From: Halichondria panicea
Taxonomy: Eukaryota > Porifera > Demospongiae > Suberitida > Halichondriidae
NCBI RefSeq assembly: GCF_963675165.1
Contig: NC_087385.1
Location: forward strand, 780,001 to 844,000
DNA length: 64,000 nucleotides
Direction: 5' to 3'
Both the position numbers and the translations under genes were made by a program. The notes beneath the pieces were generated by a model. It was not told where the DNA came from, did not search any database, and saw only the letters and a list, made by a program, of their open reading frames with translations. Each line of letters begins with the position of its first letter. The stretch's first letter is position 1. Positions 1 to 12,104 of the stretch are shown here, in pieces.

Positions 1-520
1 GTGCATGTGTTTATGTGTGTATGCATGTGACTGTCTCTCTGTACTGTGTAGACTGCTACAGCTGCTCAAGGATCAGTTAATGAAGTGTAAGTATAAGAGT
101 TTCTATAGGCTTCTAGTTTTCTTGGATTTTAATTTGAAAAATGATGCTTCGTTCTCGAGTTACGTATGCCCACTTGGAATGCCATTGCAGCCTTTACAGA
201 AGAGTAGACTACGTACCACAACTTGTCCACCGAGTGTTGCTACTCTATATACTTAGTAGCCCTCTACACTATAACGCTAGCTATTGGTAGCTGCAAGGCT
301 CTGCTGATGCAGTCATCAATTTTAAACTTGGACTTTTGGCATCGATCGTTTTAACAACAATCATGGTATCATAACCCACTCTTTGAGTTTCCCTGTGATA
401 TGGATTCTGCATGCAGCAAAATTAATATTCATCATTGTATAATGTGTGTATAAAACAGCTTTATGTTATGTAGCTTAATTTGACACCCACCGAGGTGCTT
501 TCATTATGAAATAGCAAAAT
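1..520 (+). repeat. dispersed repeat, copy 1
   Basis: This stretch is, in reverse complement, a diverged copy of about 8690-9210 and of the last 400 bases of the window. Shared landmarks are the 'gctacagctgctcaaggat' block, the 'ttctataggcttctag' block, the 'tagctattggtagctgcaag' block and the 'caccgaggtgc' end. A more diverged copy sits in a K2 intron (12,040-12,850). No coding potential is evident. The 83-codon open frame here is an accident of the repeat. Confidence 0.6.
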
Positions 521-692
521 TACTTATACATTTTTGGCTAGAATCAGTCTCTCAAGAACTCTGCTTTCAAGAGTAAGTTAGTAGTGTCGTTGTTGGCTTT
601 GTTCAAGTGAGACTCTTATATAGCTATATAGCTACAGCCTAGCCTAAGCTAGCTAGCTCTTCGATTTCCACAGAAGCTCTTCCAGCTAGCTA

Positions 693-1087
693 CCGTATAT
701 CTTCTAATTTATCGGACACTTCTAATTACCCGGACACTCTTTTGGGCAATTTTCGTTGTTCTAATACAACGGACACTCCAGTACTTTAATATTACATTTG
801 TTCTAAATATCCGGACAATACCTTGAAAAGTTGAGTTACCATTCATAGACGGCAAGTAAGACTTGGAGTGCTGCAGTTAGATAGCTTTGAGTAGCTAGTT
901 TTAGATAGTTAGTGCAACTATTCAGTCGTACCTTGTTCTATTAAACTTAGCTAGCTCGCATGCAGCTGCTTGCTTGTTCTAATTATTCCGGACACTTCGC
1001 ATGCTCTATAAAAATCTGTTCCAATTATACCCGGACAATTTCCAGAATAATTATTTTTTGCTGTCCGATAAATTAGAAGATATACGG
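693..1087. mobile_element. TA-flanked MITE with 26-bp terminal inverted repeats
   Basis: The left end CCGTATATCTTCTAATTTAT... (693-718) and the right end (1062-1087) are perfect inverted repeats of about 26 bp. The element is flanked by TA on both sides (691-692 and 1088-1089). Inside, the motif 'TTCTAAT...CGGACA' recurs several times in direct and inverted orientation. No ORF is present. TA target sites suggest mobilisation by a Tc1/mariner- or PIF-like transposase (inference). Confidence 0.75.
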
Positions 1088-1089
1088 TA

Positions 1090-2280
1090 TATAGTATATA
1101 TAGTACGTAGCTTTTATTCTCCGCATAATTATGCCAATAGTAGATCAGTTTGGAGGTAGTAAAGATTAACCGAATGTAGCCACACCCAATTATGCATTCC
1201 TGAAGCGTGACATTCCTGAGCGTGACATACATACATACATACAAAGGTTTTCTGAGATAAGGCGCTCGGCAATTATAGGCTAACATCACGTGACTAGTAC
1301 CATCTTTGGTTTAATCATGGTATTGGTCGAAAATGGGTCAAATATAGTTGAACGTGCCAACTGAAAGAGCATCTTTTAAGCTTTCAGGATACCGCTAGTT
1401 GGGCGAAGTCAAACCAACGCTGATCTCTGGGTTGAGTATCATTCCACTGGTACTTGAGACAGAGTATGAATATTGTTTAATCTTAAGTGGCTGACAACCG
1501 CGGCTCAGGGGTGCGATATAAAGAAATCAATTAAGTATCTGGGATGCTATTGTCCAGCTAGCTAGCTGAGCTAGAGTTGTTTTGGAATTCAAGACAGACC
1601 TCAGAACTCTTAGAGAAAGTATAGAAGAATACTGTAGCCTGTAATACAAGATTTAGTACAGGCAGAAATAATCACAATAGTTAGACATCTAGCTCAAGGA
1701 GAGATACAACCAGCTATAAGACTACCCCGAGGCTTCTGGAGAAGCTTTTCCAAGACCAAAGAAGGCACACATAACAGAGGATTGGTCCAAACTAATCTTA
1801 TTGGTAGCACAACAAAACTTAAAACAAAGACAATTAAGTACTAATTAATACAAAGATGCTACTGTTCAAGCTTCATTCATAATTTATAGATGCTAAGATA
1901 GTTATTTTCTAGTAGCCTAGATATCCAGCAGGAGCTGTTTCTGCATTTTATGGAGAAATACAGTGACCCAGCTCGCCTTGTCAGCTAAGTTGAGCTGTAA
2001 GGTTTCCCACTTGAACGTAGCAATCTGCAAATTTCTTGTAGTGGAACAAAATTACTGTACTGATACCCAACCATGAGCGCAGCGTTAGATGGACTCCGGC
2101 CAACTAGGATACCACAAAGTTACTGAAATTGGGTCACCGGAACTAAATAATTATGGTTGTTTAGATTTACCCCTTGGACCAAATTTAATTGACTATAGCC
2201 CATATTAATTATTCCAGTGGAAAGTGTCTCTAAGTGATTGTGGCTGGCATAGACTCACTAACAGCAGTGCTCTAATTATT
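1090..2280. other. intergenic, no gene seen
   Basis: No exon-like conserved frame was recognised. Around 1290-1400 and 2090-2280 the sequence resembles 9720-9960, so this is the duplicated 3' flank or intron of the DNAJA-like gene, interrupted by unrelated sequence. The block at 1280-1330 also resembles 63,400-63,460. Confidence 0.5.
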
Positions 2281-2287
2281 CTCATAC

Positions 2288-2562
2288 CTCTTGTTTGTGG
2301 TTGATTTCCACGAGACGCTTTCCTTTGCATTTCTTGCACTTGTCCTTGTCTCTTATGTAATCATCAGACCCCCCACAGTCTGTGCACACGCTCTGTATCT
2401 GCTGCATCATGCCGGGGCCGAGTGGGCGGTGGGTCACCTTGATACCAGACCCCCCACAGTCTGTGCACACGCTCTGTATCTGCTGCATCATGCCGGGGCT
2501 GAGTGGGCGGTGGGTCACCTTGATACCAGACCCCCCACAGTCTGTGCACATGTCATGCATGG
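2288..2562 (-). CDS. DNAJA-type Hsp40, cysteine-rich zinc-finger exon (D1, partial gene)
   Basis: The minus-strand exon encodes the CxxCxGxG zinc repeats of type I (DNAJA) Hsp40 co-chaperones. CTDCGGSG and GPGMMQQIQSV are followed by DKDKCKKCKGKRLVEI, matching the second half of the DNAJA zinc domain. A unit of 27 codons (81 bp) is duplicated in frame, giving three CTDCGG motifs plus one CKKCKGK motif. The exon ends with a good donor (GAG|GTATGAG at 2288/2287). The acceptor is probably CCAG at 2563. Following C-terminal exons would lie left of the window. No J domain with an HPD motif is visible upstream, because that space is the shared 5' region with K1. Family assignment is strong. Whether the gene makes a functional protein is unknown. 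Confidence 0.7.
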
Positions 2563-3240
2563 CTGGATTCTAACGTAATTGCATCGTCGATTGTCGTCAA
2601 CTGTTGAATGTTGTTTAGTTCTCAGGAGCTCAAAGAGGATAGTGTCATCTCCATGGATACTGGAGAGTGGTGGTGACGGAGGATGCTCCCACTCAACAAA
2701 CACATCTCCTCTACACAATGATAAATACACACACTGTCATGAGCAATCTTTACACATTGTACGATATGCTCTGCAACTAGACTAGACCTAGACCTATAAT
2801 ATTCCCCATTGACAGGCCTATGGGTATAAGCTGTATGTGCAATATTCCTAGTATTCCTAGTTACACTCACCTACTCCTGCAGCGCTAGACAACCTTCAGA
2901 TCTCTACACCTCCTCCAGCCATTTTGGGATCCCGAGAGTGGGCATAACCTTTGCAATAGTGGGGGCGTGGCTGGTATGCAAGATCAACAGAACTCCAACA
3001 ACAATAGCAGCTCTCTGATATCTCTGAGGGAGTGTTCTACTGTCCATGACTTGTAAGTTGAAATGCTGTGTCTCATTGCTGCTATAGATATACAGAGTTC
3101 ATGTCAGTCATGTGATGGTTGTTGATCTGGTTAGGTCCTATAGCTAGCATGCATAATCTCAGTCCAGGCTCAACCAATGATTGTGTGTGTGTGTGTGTGT
3201 GTGATGGCATAAACACTGTCTCATGATCACTCCTGTGCAG
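2563..3240. promoter_or_regulatory. head-to-head 5' cassette between D1 and K1
   Basis: A 5' region is shared by a minus-strand and a plus-strand gene, and is repeated at 10,230-10,903, 24,370-24,685 (plus 35,266-35,522) and 56,965-57,497. Recognisable parts are a minus-strand 5' exon ending GCAGGAGTAG|GTGAGTG, a 'gggggcgtggc' GC-box-like block, a plus-strand 5' exon ending near 'gtccatgacttgtaag', a (TG)n tract and the acceptor CACTCCTGTGCAG before the K1 start codon. The promoter role is inferred from position. Confidence 0.5.
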
Positions 3241-3243
3241 GTA

Positions 3244-6200
3244 ATGGATGGTCCAGTTGAACCATCACCTCGTTGGGGTCAATTCTCTGCAGTTGACGGA
3301 CGCCATTACATGTGGAGGGGGACTGGTCCAGGACTAAGGGGGTCTAACATCATTGCTGTGTATGATCCAAGCACTGAGCTGTGGAGCCTCTTGCCCACCA
3401 CTGGACCTCTACCCCCTGGAGAGTTGGGTGGTTACTCTGTTTGTGTAGGTCGTTGCCTGTACACTATTGGTGGTGGTGATGGGTCTTCTTACTTCAATGA
3501 CATGAGCAAGCTTAATCTGGACACTCTCCAGTGGACCAACATTCAAACCTCTGGTAGTCAACCTATGAAAAAGGCTTACTGTGGACTTGTCCGTGTGAAT
3601 GAGAGAACTCTGTGCTGCTTTGGAGGAGGAGGTATTGAGGGCACCACACAACCAGGATCAACATTCACCAAGACTAGACTTTGTTTTTTCTTTGACACAC
3701 AAAATGGTAACTTTTGTCAATGTGCACATTCGCTGTATGTTTTCATTGCATACACTTATAGGGTATCTAGCTACTGGTGGGCGGAGTCCCACCCTCACTC
3801 ACATAGGAAACCATGTTCACTTTCATATCAATCAATGTTATAAGGATGATGTAACATTGTACCATTCTCTAAATTGCCCCACCCCCACTTCCAGGTGTCT
3901 GGTCGTCCCCTGAGCTCAGAGGAGAGAGACCTCCTCCCTGTAGTAACTTCACCTTCACCATGGTGGACCAGAACAGGGCAGTCCTCTTTGGAGGGTACCA
4001 ATCTGGCCGTGGTGGGGTCAATGAAGTCTACCTATTAGATTTCAGGACCATGGTGAGTTGGAATTAGTACTGCCACATTGAAATGCACAATACTGTGTGT
4101 TCACTGTGTGTAGGAGGTCACTAAGGTGAAGCCAGTACAGGGAGAGCCATGGCCAGTGGGTAGGGCAGGCCATGCTGCCTGTTGTCTCAACTATGGACAG
4201 GACCACCCTCAACTACTGGTGTACGGAGGACTGGGTAATGGCAGCAAGGCACTGGGGGACATGTGGACACTTAATGTTGACGCTGTCAAGTGGACAGAGG
4301 TGAGTCTTGTCTTATTATGAACTGTTAGTGTACGTGTAATAAATGGACGTAATAAAGAGATACGAGACGTTCATTTACAAGAGTAAATAACTTTGAAGTC
4401 TAGGAGGATGTTAAATACTTGTGCTATGTACACACACCTTTACTGTATTATATCACGTTGTCAAGGTTACAAGCGTGTAATAAAAGTCATACAGTCCCTT
4501 CCGTACACGGTCGCGTAGCCTCGAGGCATAATTTGGTAAAGGGTCACTGTAATATAAAACACATAGCCTTGAGATTCCTCGTGTTGTAATGTTATATTTA
4601 TTTCATACAGTACATGGATTATCTGATGATCTGTTCAGAATACACAGTACTACTGTACACTCAACATTTATTTATCAGAGCATTATTTTTATTTTATGCC
4701 TCCAGGTGACACCTCCTGAGTCAATGACACCACGTTTCCTCCACTCCATCACTGCCACCAGTCTGGGACCAGGACTCACTGAGGTCCTCGTGTTTGGAGG
4801 CCTGTCGGAAGGAGATCCCATTGCTGAGACCACCATACTGAGATTTGGTGAGCAGCTACTAGTACATGTAGCCATGGCAACTATTTTTTGATAGACAAGT
4901 ACACACAATACATGTGTCAATGACTCTGAATGCATTATACTGTTACATTTGTTCCTTAATCCCCCCTACAGAGTTGACTGGACCCTCAGCGTCTGTTGCT
5001 GGACCCTCGGCTGGGAAGTGGGCTCTCGTGGATGTGGCCCACAACGACACTAGAGGCTCCGCCCAGCGACTGAGTGAGAAGAGGATCAGACAAGCAACTG
5101 CTCGTGCCTCATCAGTCAGTGAGACCAGCGACCACTCCTCTCAAGACCAGGTGAGGGCTCTGGAACAACAGTTACAAGCAGCAGAGCAGAGAGAGCACGA
5201 CACTCAACGTCACCACCAACTACAGTTGCAAGAGAAGGATCGTGAATTCGCTACACAAGCTAGAGAATTGATCGAGGCCAACCGTCGTCATGGAGATACG
5301 GAGGAAAGAGCACAGCTGGCAGAGCAAAGAGAGCAAGCTACACAATTACTTTTACAAGTGAAAGATCGAGATTTGGCTGAGGCCAACAGAAGAGAAGCTG
5401 ACCTGTCTGCTCGAATCACAGCTCTAGAGAGGGAGTTAGAAGGCAAGACGAAAGAGTTGGCAGCACACAACACAGAGGTGTGGAGGATTCCGGCCAACAG
5501 AGTGATCACGATGAGAACGATTGGCACTGGAGGATGGGGGGAGGTGCTGGAGGGAACAGTGAGCGTGGCCGTTAAGCGACTCTTTGCTGCCATTGTCAAC
5601 CCACGCAATCTGGAGAGACTCCAGAGAGAAATGATGCTCTTGGCTGAAGTACGACACCCCAACCTGGTGCAGTTCATTGGGGCAGTGTTTGACCAATCCC
5701 CTCCTCTCATCATCACCGAGCTTCTGGACATGAATCTTCGACAAGCGTATGAAGAGAATGAACTGGACCCAGGAAACCGCCTCTCGATCTTCATGGACAT
5801 TGCCCTAGCTCTGAACTACCTGCACCAGCGCTACGATCCCATCATCCACCGTGATGTGAGTGCTCCCAACGTCCTCCTCCAGCGAATGCCCAACCACCAG
5901 TGGAAGGGGAAGGTCTCTGACCTGGGCTCAGCCAACTTCCTGCAGCATGCTCATACGATGGGAGAGGGGGCCATAATCTACTCCCCTCCTGAAGTCATCC
6001 CTCAACCGCTTGTACGACCTCCTCCACAAACTGTCAAGATTGACGTGTACAGCTACGGCATTGTGTTGGCTGAAGTGACTGCCAGTCGATTTCCGAGTCA
6101 AGACAATTTCCCTGAGATGTTTGAGAGAATCAAGAGAGAGCGTCCTGCAGTGTACGAGCTGATACTCGGCTGTATTGAGAGAGAGCCCAGCCATCGACCC

Positions 6201-6248
6201 AGCATGGCACAGGTGATGGTGGAACTGAACAAAATAGCACCCTTTTAA
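3244..6248 (+). CDS. K1: kelch-repeat / coiled-coil / TKL-like protein kinase (kinase type I)
   Basis: Five exons join in frame: 3244-3706, 3895-4052, 4114-4299, 4706-4847 and 4972-6248, giving 741 residues. Residues 1-316 hold six kelch repeats, each with a GG doublet. Residues 317-490 form a charged coiled coil of EANRRHGD / QLAEQREQ modules. Residues 490-741 are a kinase with glycine loop GTGGWGEV, lysine in VAVKRL, HRDVSAPN catalytic loop, SPPE and a DLG in place of DFG. There is no signal peptide or membrane segment, so the protein is probably cytosolic. The start is the ATG just after the exon-1 acceptor, because an in-frame ATG at 3223 lies inside the intron. Compared with its paralogues, K1 lacks about 7 residues before FFDTQNG. 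It is convergent with D2. The substrate is unknown. Confidence 0.85.
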
Positions 6249-6725
6249 CTATGAACAATGTGAACACTTATAATTATCTAGTATCGTCTTATTATTGATT
6301 TTTAATTACTTTATGAATTTTATTTTTAGCTTTGGCTTTTGTAGTGTGTATTTGCACTCTCCTATTATGATGATTACTATTGACTTTATCTCAGTCTCAT
6401 GCTAATCGTTCACAATAATTATGATGAGTGGTATGGGCAAACGTTATTCACACGTACATAATTAGAACAATAGTAGTAACCACAAAACCAGTCCATTAAT
6501 AGAATCAAAGCGGTGAATATAGAGTTCCTAAGAGTGTGGCTGTTGAGAGCAGCCCACCCTCTGTGCCCCACCCACTCCTTCATCCACCTCATCTTTATTG
6601 TATATGGCTCCACCCCCTTGTACCCCGCCCACTCCACTCGTCCCCTCACTCTCTATCATATCCACTTCCTCTGCCTCTGGGTCCAGTGCTGGTGGGTCAG
6701 GTCCTGTAGGCAGGAGACACTCCAA

Positions 6726-6730
<5 letters not shown>

Positions 6731-6793
<63 letters not shown>

Positions 6794-6802
6794 GGGGGGG
6801 GG
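6731..6802. repeat. (TG)n microsatellite plus G-run
   Basis: About 30 TG dinucleotides are followed by a run of G, just inside the last intron of D2. The long open frames through it are artefacts of the repeat. Confidence 0.9.
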
Positions 6803-7462
6803 TAGAGTACATTGCTATATACAGTGGGGGCCTGTGTATTGGATCAGTATACCAACTACTTCACAAAGACACCTTAATTATAGAAGACAAGGTGGTACAG
6901 CATAAAGATATTGCATGTATACAGTGGAGGCCTGTGTATTGAGAGGCTGCATACACTGCACACACATATCACATGATTATAGCCACTGCATACCTTTAGT
7001 TGACTCTCCTCCAGGAAACCAGAGTCAGGGAATTGGATGGTGAACTGAACATAGAGGTTGCCCTTGACATGAGGCCTCCTGAACACTGGCATCCCCTCAC
7101 CCTCCAGACCCTGGACACACACACACACACACAGTACTGCATGTACATGTACACACACATTGTAAACTCAATTGATACTACTTTCAGTATGTTGTAATTA
7201 GATTGGCAGAGTTTTCGTAGCTTTTTAGCAACTGTACATGTACCTACGTACAACACTGCCCACACAACACAACCACTGTTAGTATTGCACATGACCACAA
7301 GACTATAAATACATACACATGAAGTGAAAATAGAAATAACAAGATCAAAAGTCCTATACCTAACCCTAATTATGACCCGTTCCAAATTCGGGAATTAAGC
7401 ATCTGAAAGAGCTTCTTCTCTAAAATGATATCATCAAAGTTCATATTTGAGTGATAAAACTA

Positions 7463-7648
7463 CCGTATAGCGGGTATATTTCGAGGGTATACACTTTCGC
7501 GGATTGACCGTTTAAAAGGTTTTCGGGAATTCAGAATAGCAGTCTTTCTATGCGTGCGATATTAAATTCGTGGGAATAAATGTTCGCGGTAGATGCTTGA
7601 TCAGCGAAAACCACGAACATTTATACCCTTGAAATCTCCGCTATACGG
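7463..7648. mobile_element. TA-flanked MITE in D2 intron
   Basis: The ends begin CCGTATAGCGG and are inverted. The element is flanked by TA at 7461-7462 and 7649-7650. The orthologous position in D3 (62,182-62,376) carries the same element, so it inserted before the DNAJA duplication. It belongs to the same family as the copy at 35,036-35,259. Confidence 0.75.
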
Positions 7649-8204
7649 TATTTGCCAATTTGGCCACACCACCTCAACAGTCTATTGAAGAACAAGAAGG
7701 ATGTCACTATATATAAGACAGCCATGCCAGTACACCTCAATGAACCTCCCTCCTTCACACTGGTACTCTTAGCTATCACTTTCAATTCAGCTGCTTTGGT
7801 TCTCATGGATAATAACAAGGGTGTATATATATGCCCTTGATAATAAATAGCCTAAGTCTTGTTAAAGCTGCCAGATCAACAGTCCTAAGGTACCTAACCC
7901 TAACACATGTCCCCTCAGCTTGTAAGGCTGGGACACACTATAATAGCTTGTATGTACACTCCTCTCAAAGGCAGCCCTATACACAATCCTCCTCCTACCA
8001 GCCACCTACTCACCTGGTGACAGCACTGCTCCTGGTGACCTGGACACACGCACGCTCCTCCCGCCCAGGGGTACAGAGTGCAAGTGAAGCCACACAAGGC
8101 CTCCCTTAAACTGATGCTCTTCTCCACAAACAGGTCACAGTCGACTCTCCTGTAGTCGATGTGATCCAGCTGCTGCAAGATGTGAAGATAAAAGTATTTG
8201 CCAA

Positions 8205-8425
8205 TTTGACCCCACCATGGATTATAGCCCATATTCCAAGGCCAAAAATGACAAATTATTGCCCCATCTAAATTTTGGATTGATCATTTAAAAGGCCTCT
8301 TTCTAAGCTTTAGAAAATCATACAATTTTTGATATTGGATCAACGGTAGGAAAGTAATGGCTGTTAACAGATGTTCAACTACAACCCCCCTCACGTTTAA
8401 TTGAATAATAATTTTATGATCGCAA
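8205..8425. repeat. interspersed repeat (also in ATP9 introns)
   Basis: The landmarks 'gccaaaaatgacaaattatt', 'ttctaagcttt' and 'ggatcaacggtaggaaagt' recur at 62,940-63,130 in the same orientation and at 22,430-22,800 and 55,010-55,370 in reverse complement. No ORF is present. Confidence 0.6.
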
Positions 8426-8689
8426 CAATTTAGTAATGCTGAGATTAGATTAGGTGATGATAACATTACAGGGTACACAGGTCTTACAATATGTGGATAG
8501 AGCTGCCATTCTACAGTGCTTGCAGTCTAGAGAGTAGATTACCACACATTTGTGAGTAGTTGTACTTACCTTGTCACTATGGTCGTCACCAGCAGTGTTT
8601 TGAAGAGACAAGACATAAAGTGTTTAGTTCACACGAGTTCAGAGGTTAAATAATAATGTAACACGTAGGAAACATATTATAATGAAAGC

Positions 8690-9210
8690 ACCGCAGGTGC
8701 TGATGCCTCGGTGGAGGTGCCAAAGCTACATAACATAAAACTACTAATAGCTAGCTTTTATTATACATTGTACACACATTGATTATGATGAATTTTGCTG
8801 CATGCAATCAACCGAATAGTGGGTAATGATCGACCATGATTGTTGTTAAAAACGATCGATGCCAAAAGTTCAAGTCTAAAATTAATGGCTGCAAGTCAGC
8901 AGAGCCTTGCAGCTCTCTGCTCACTCTTGCAGCTACCAATAGCTAGCGTTCTAGTGCAGAGCTAACTACTAAGTAGAGTAGTAACACTCGGTGAACAAGT
9001 TTTGCTACGGACTCTTCTGAAAAGGCTGCAATAGCATTCCAAGTAAGCAAAACTAGGCATAACTCGAGAACGAAGCATTATTTTGCAAATCCACAAATTG
9101 AAAACATGACTAGAAGCCTATAGAAACTCTTACTTGCACTTCATTGATCCTTGAGCAGCTGTAGCAGTCTACACAGATAGACACAAACACACTACCGTAT
9201 CCCTCGCTTG
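8690..9210 (-). repeat. dispersed repeat, copy 2 (inverted)
   Basis: This is the reverse complement of the 1-520 repeat, with the same end blocks. It lies in the long intron between the D2 30-nt exon and its zinc-finger exon. Confidence 0.6.
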
Positions 9211-9960
9211 CGCATGCGCACCAAGGCATAGTAAATGCTATACAAGAAGGAATAGCCGTTACTACTATGAAGTTGTGGGAGGTCAAGGCCCGTGGTGTGT
9301 CTAAAAGTATACTACAGCAGTTTGAAGGACTATACTGCAAACATTTATGAACTGTTATTATTTAAGGTACAGCTTATATCCATGCATAGCATGAAGCCAT
9401 TCTATATAGCACTTAGATACATAATAACCAAGTCAAGTTTCCGCTTCACAGCAGGGAAAGAGAAAAGTTGACATGGAGTAAGCTAAACTCAACAAAAATT
9501 AAAAACGGAGTAAAAGACAACGAACTTAGTCAGTGGTGTAAACTTTCTTCTCTAGAGTACCTCCCAGCCCCTGAGTGATCGCTAGTGGATAGGAGAGCTA
9601 GAAACAGTTGAAATACAACCGGAGTACGGTAAAACTAAGCGAGCGCAAAATCATAACGCAGAGTGTTTCACCGGTTTACACAGAAGGGCCTGCATGGTCG
9701 TTTCCAATCCCTCCTACTGTTCAATCTATGGTTGAACGTACCAACTGAAATAGCATCTTTTAAGCTTTCAGGATACCACAAAGTCACTGAAAGTAGGTAA
9801 CCAGAAATAAATTAATTGGGCCTTTCAAAAATTGGCACTTGGGACCACATTTCATGACCGACCATGAATTATAGCCCATATTAATTATTCCACTGGAAAG
9901 TGTCTCTAAGTGATTGTGGCTGGCATAGACTCACTAACAGCAGTGCTCTAATTATTCTCA
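9210..9960. other. D2 intron, no gene seen
   Basis: No conserved exon was recognised. The part from 9720 to 9960 matches 1330-1390 and 2090-2280, so it is ancestral DNAJA intron sequence. Confidence 0.5.
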
Positions 9961-10224
9961 TACCTCTTGTTTGTGGTTGATTTCCACGAGACGCTTTCCT
10001 TTGCATTTCTTGCACTTGTCCTTGTCTCTTATGTGATCACCAGACCTCTGTGCACACGCTCTGTATCTGCTGCATCATGCCGGGGCCGAGTGGGCGGTGG
10101 GTCACCTTGATACCAGACCCCCCACAGTCTGTGCACACGCTCTGTATCTGCTGCATCATGCCGGGGGCGAGTGGGAGGTGGGTCACCTTGATACCAGACC
10201 CCCCACAGTCTGTGCACATGTCAT

Positions 10225-10903
10225 GCATGGCTGGATTCTAACGTAATTGCATCGTTGATTGTCGTCAACTGTTGAATGTTGTTTAGTTCTCAGGAGCTTA
10301 AAGAGGATAGTGTCATCTCCATGGATACTGGAGAGTGGTGGTGACGGAGGATGCTCCCACTCAACAAACACATCTCCTCTACACAATGATAAATACACAC
10401 ACTGTCATGAGCAATCTTTACACATTGTACGACATGCTCTGCAACTAGACTAGACCTAGACCTATAATATTGCCCATTGACAGGCCTATGGGTATAAGCT
10501 GTATGTGCAATATTCCTAGTATTCCTAGTTACACTCACCTACTCATGCAGCGCTAGACAACCTTCAGATCTCTACACCTCCTCCAGCCATTTTGTGAGTG
10601 GGCTCCTCATAACCTTTGCAATAGTGGGGGCGTGGCTGGTATGCAAGATCAACAGAACTCCAACAACAATAGCAGCTCTCTGATATCTCTGAGGGAGTGT
10701 TCTACTGTCCATGACTTGTAAGTTGAAATACTGTGTCTCATTGCTGTTATAGATATACAGAGTTCATGTCAGTCATGTGATGGTTGTTGATCTGGTTAGG
10801 TCCTATAGCTAGCATGCATAGTCTCAGTCCAGGCTCAACCAATGATTGTGTGTGTGTGTGTGTGTGATGGCATAAACACTGTCTCATGATCACTCCTGTG
10901 CAG
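10225..10903. promoter_or_regulatory. head-to-head 5' cassette between D2 and K2
   Basis: This is the second copy of the cassette, more than 90% identical by eye to 2563-3240. It carries the same minus-strand 5' exon, GC-box-like block, (TG)n tract and acceptor. The site 'agcagctctctgatatctctg' at 10,669-10,689 is intact here and serves as an empty-site reference for the KDZ insertion. Confidence 0.5.
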
Positions 10904-10906
10904 GTA

Positions 10907-12073
10907 ATGGATGCTCCAGTTGAACCATCACCTCGGTTAGGTCAATTCTCTGCAGTTGACGGACGCCATTACATGTGGAGGGGTTATGGTCCAGGACTGA
11001 GGGGGTCTAACATCATTGCTGTGTATGATCCAAGCACTGAGCTGTGGAGCCTCTTGCCCACCACTGGACCTCTACCCCCTGGAGAGCGGGGTGGTTGCTC
11101 TGTTTGTGTAGGTCGTTGCCTGTACACCTTTGGTGGTTGTGATGGGTCTTCTTACTTCAATGACATGAGCAAGCTTGATCTGGACACTCTCCAGTGGACC
11201 AAAGTTCAAACCTCTGGTAGTCAACCTATGAAAAAGGCTTTATGTGGACTTGTCCGTGTGAATTAATGAGAGAACTCTGTGCTGCTTTGGAGGAGAAGGT
11301 ATTGGCACCACACAACCAGGATCAACATTCAACAAGACGGGACACTCTGATGGAAGGGGATGGACAAACGAGTTTCATTTCTTTGACACACAAAATGGTA
11401 AATTTTTGTCAACGCATACACTTATAGGGTATCTAGCTACTGGTGGGCGGAGTCCCACCCTCACTCACATAGGAAACCATGTTCACTTTCATATCAATCA
11501 ATGTTATAAGGAGGATGTAACATTGTACCATTCTCTAAATTGCCCCACCCCCACTTCCAGGTATCTGGTCGTCCCCTGAGCTCAGAGGAGAGAGACCTCC
11601 TCCCTGTAGTGCCTTCACCTTCACCATGGTGGACCAGCACAGGGCAGTCCTCTTTGGAGGGTACCAATCTAGCCGTAGTAAAGTCTACCTATTCGATTTT
11701 AGGACCATGGTGAGTTGGAATTAGTACTGCCACATTGAAATGCACAATACTGTGTGTTCACTGTGTGTAGGAGGTCACTAAGGTGAAGCCAGTACAGGGA
11801 GAGCCATGGCCAGTGGGGAGAGATAATCATGCTGCCTGTTGTCTCAACTATGGCCAGGACCACCCTCAACTACTGGTGTACGGAGGAGTGGATAATAGCA
11901 GCAAGGCACTGGGGGACATGTGGATACTGGATGTAGACACTGTCAAGTGGGCAGAGGTGAGTCTTGTCTTATTATGAACTGTTAGTGTACGTGTAATAAA
12001 TGGACGTAATAAAGAGATACGAGACGTTCATTATGCCTCGAGGCGTAGCCGCACGAGGGATACGGTAAAGCTG

Positions 12074-12104
<31 letters not shown>

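Larger units (their letters stand above)
6528..10224 (-). pseudogene. D2: DNAJA-type Hsp40, decayed copy
   Basis: Minus-strand exons in order are: zinc-finger exon (about 9968-10,224), a 30-nt exon (8570-8599), 8014-8172 (CDLFVEKSISLREALCGF, the DNAJA substrate-binding region), 6994-7110 (GEGMPVFRRPHVKGNLYV, typical of DNAJA) and 6528-6728 (C-terminal tail, stop at 6528). Three lesions are visible against the D1 and D3 copies. An 8-nt loss in the zinc-finger exon near 10,045 shifts the frame. The acceptor of the 30-nt exon is AA instead of AG (base 8600). One base is missing in a C-run near 8068-8071. No J-domain exon was found. The gene is tail-to-tail with K1 and head-to-head with K2. Family identity is clear, and inactivation is likely unless these are sequencing errors. 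Confidence 0.7.

Noticed and set aside
2291-2578. Plus-strand open frames opposite the DNAJ zinc exon
   Set aside because: The minus strand matches a known family with zinc motifs. The plus frames are shadows that repeat because the 81-bp unit repeats.
3223-3243. Upstream in-frame ATG for the K genes (MITPVQ...)
   Set aside because: It lies in the intron before the acceptor CACTCCTGTGCAG. The ATG after the acceptor is the better start.
7355-7372. Telomere-like 'cctaaccctaa' (also near 7893)
   Set aside because: Only two short units are present, inside a DNAJA intron. There is no array.
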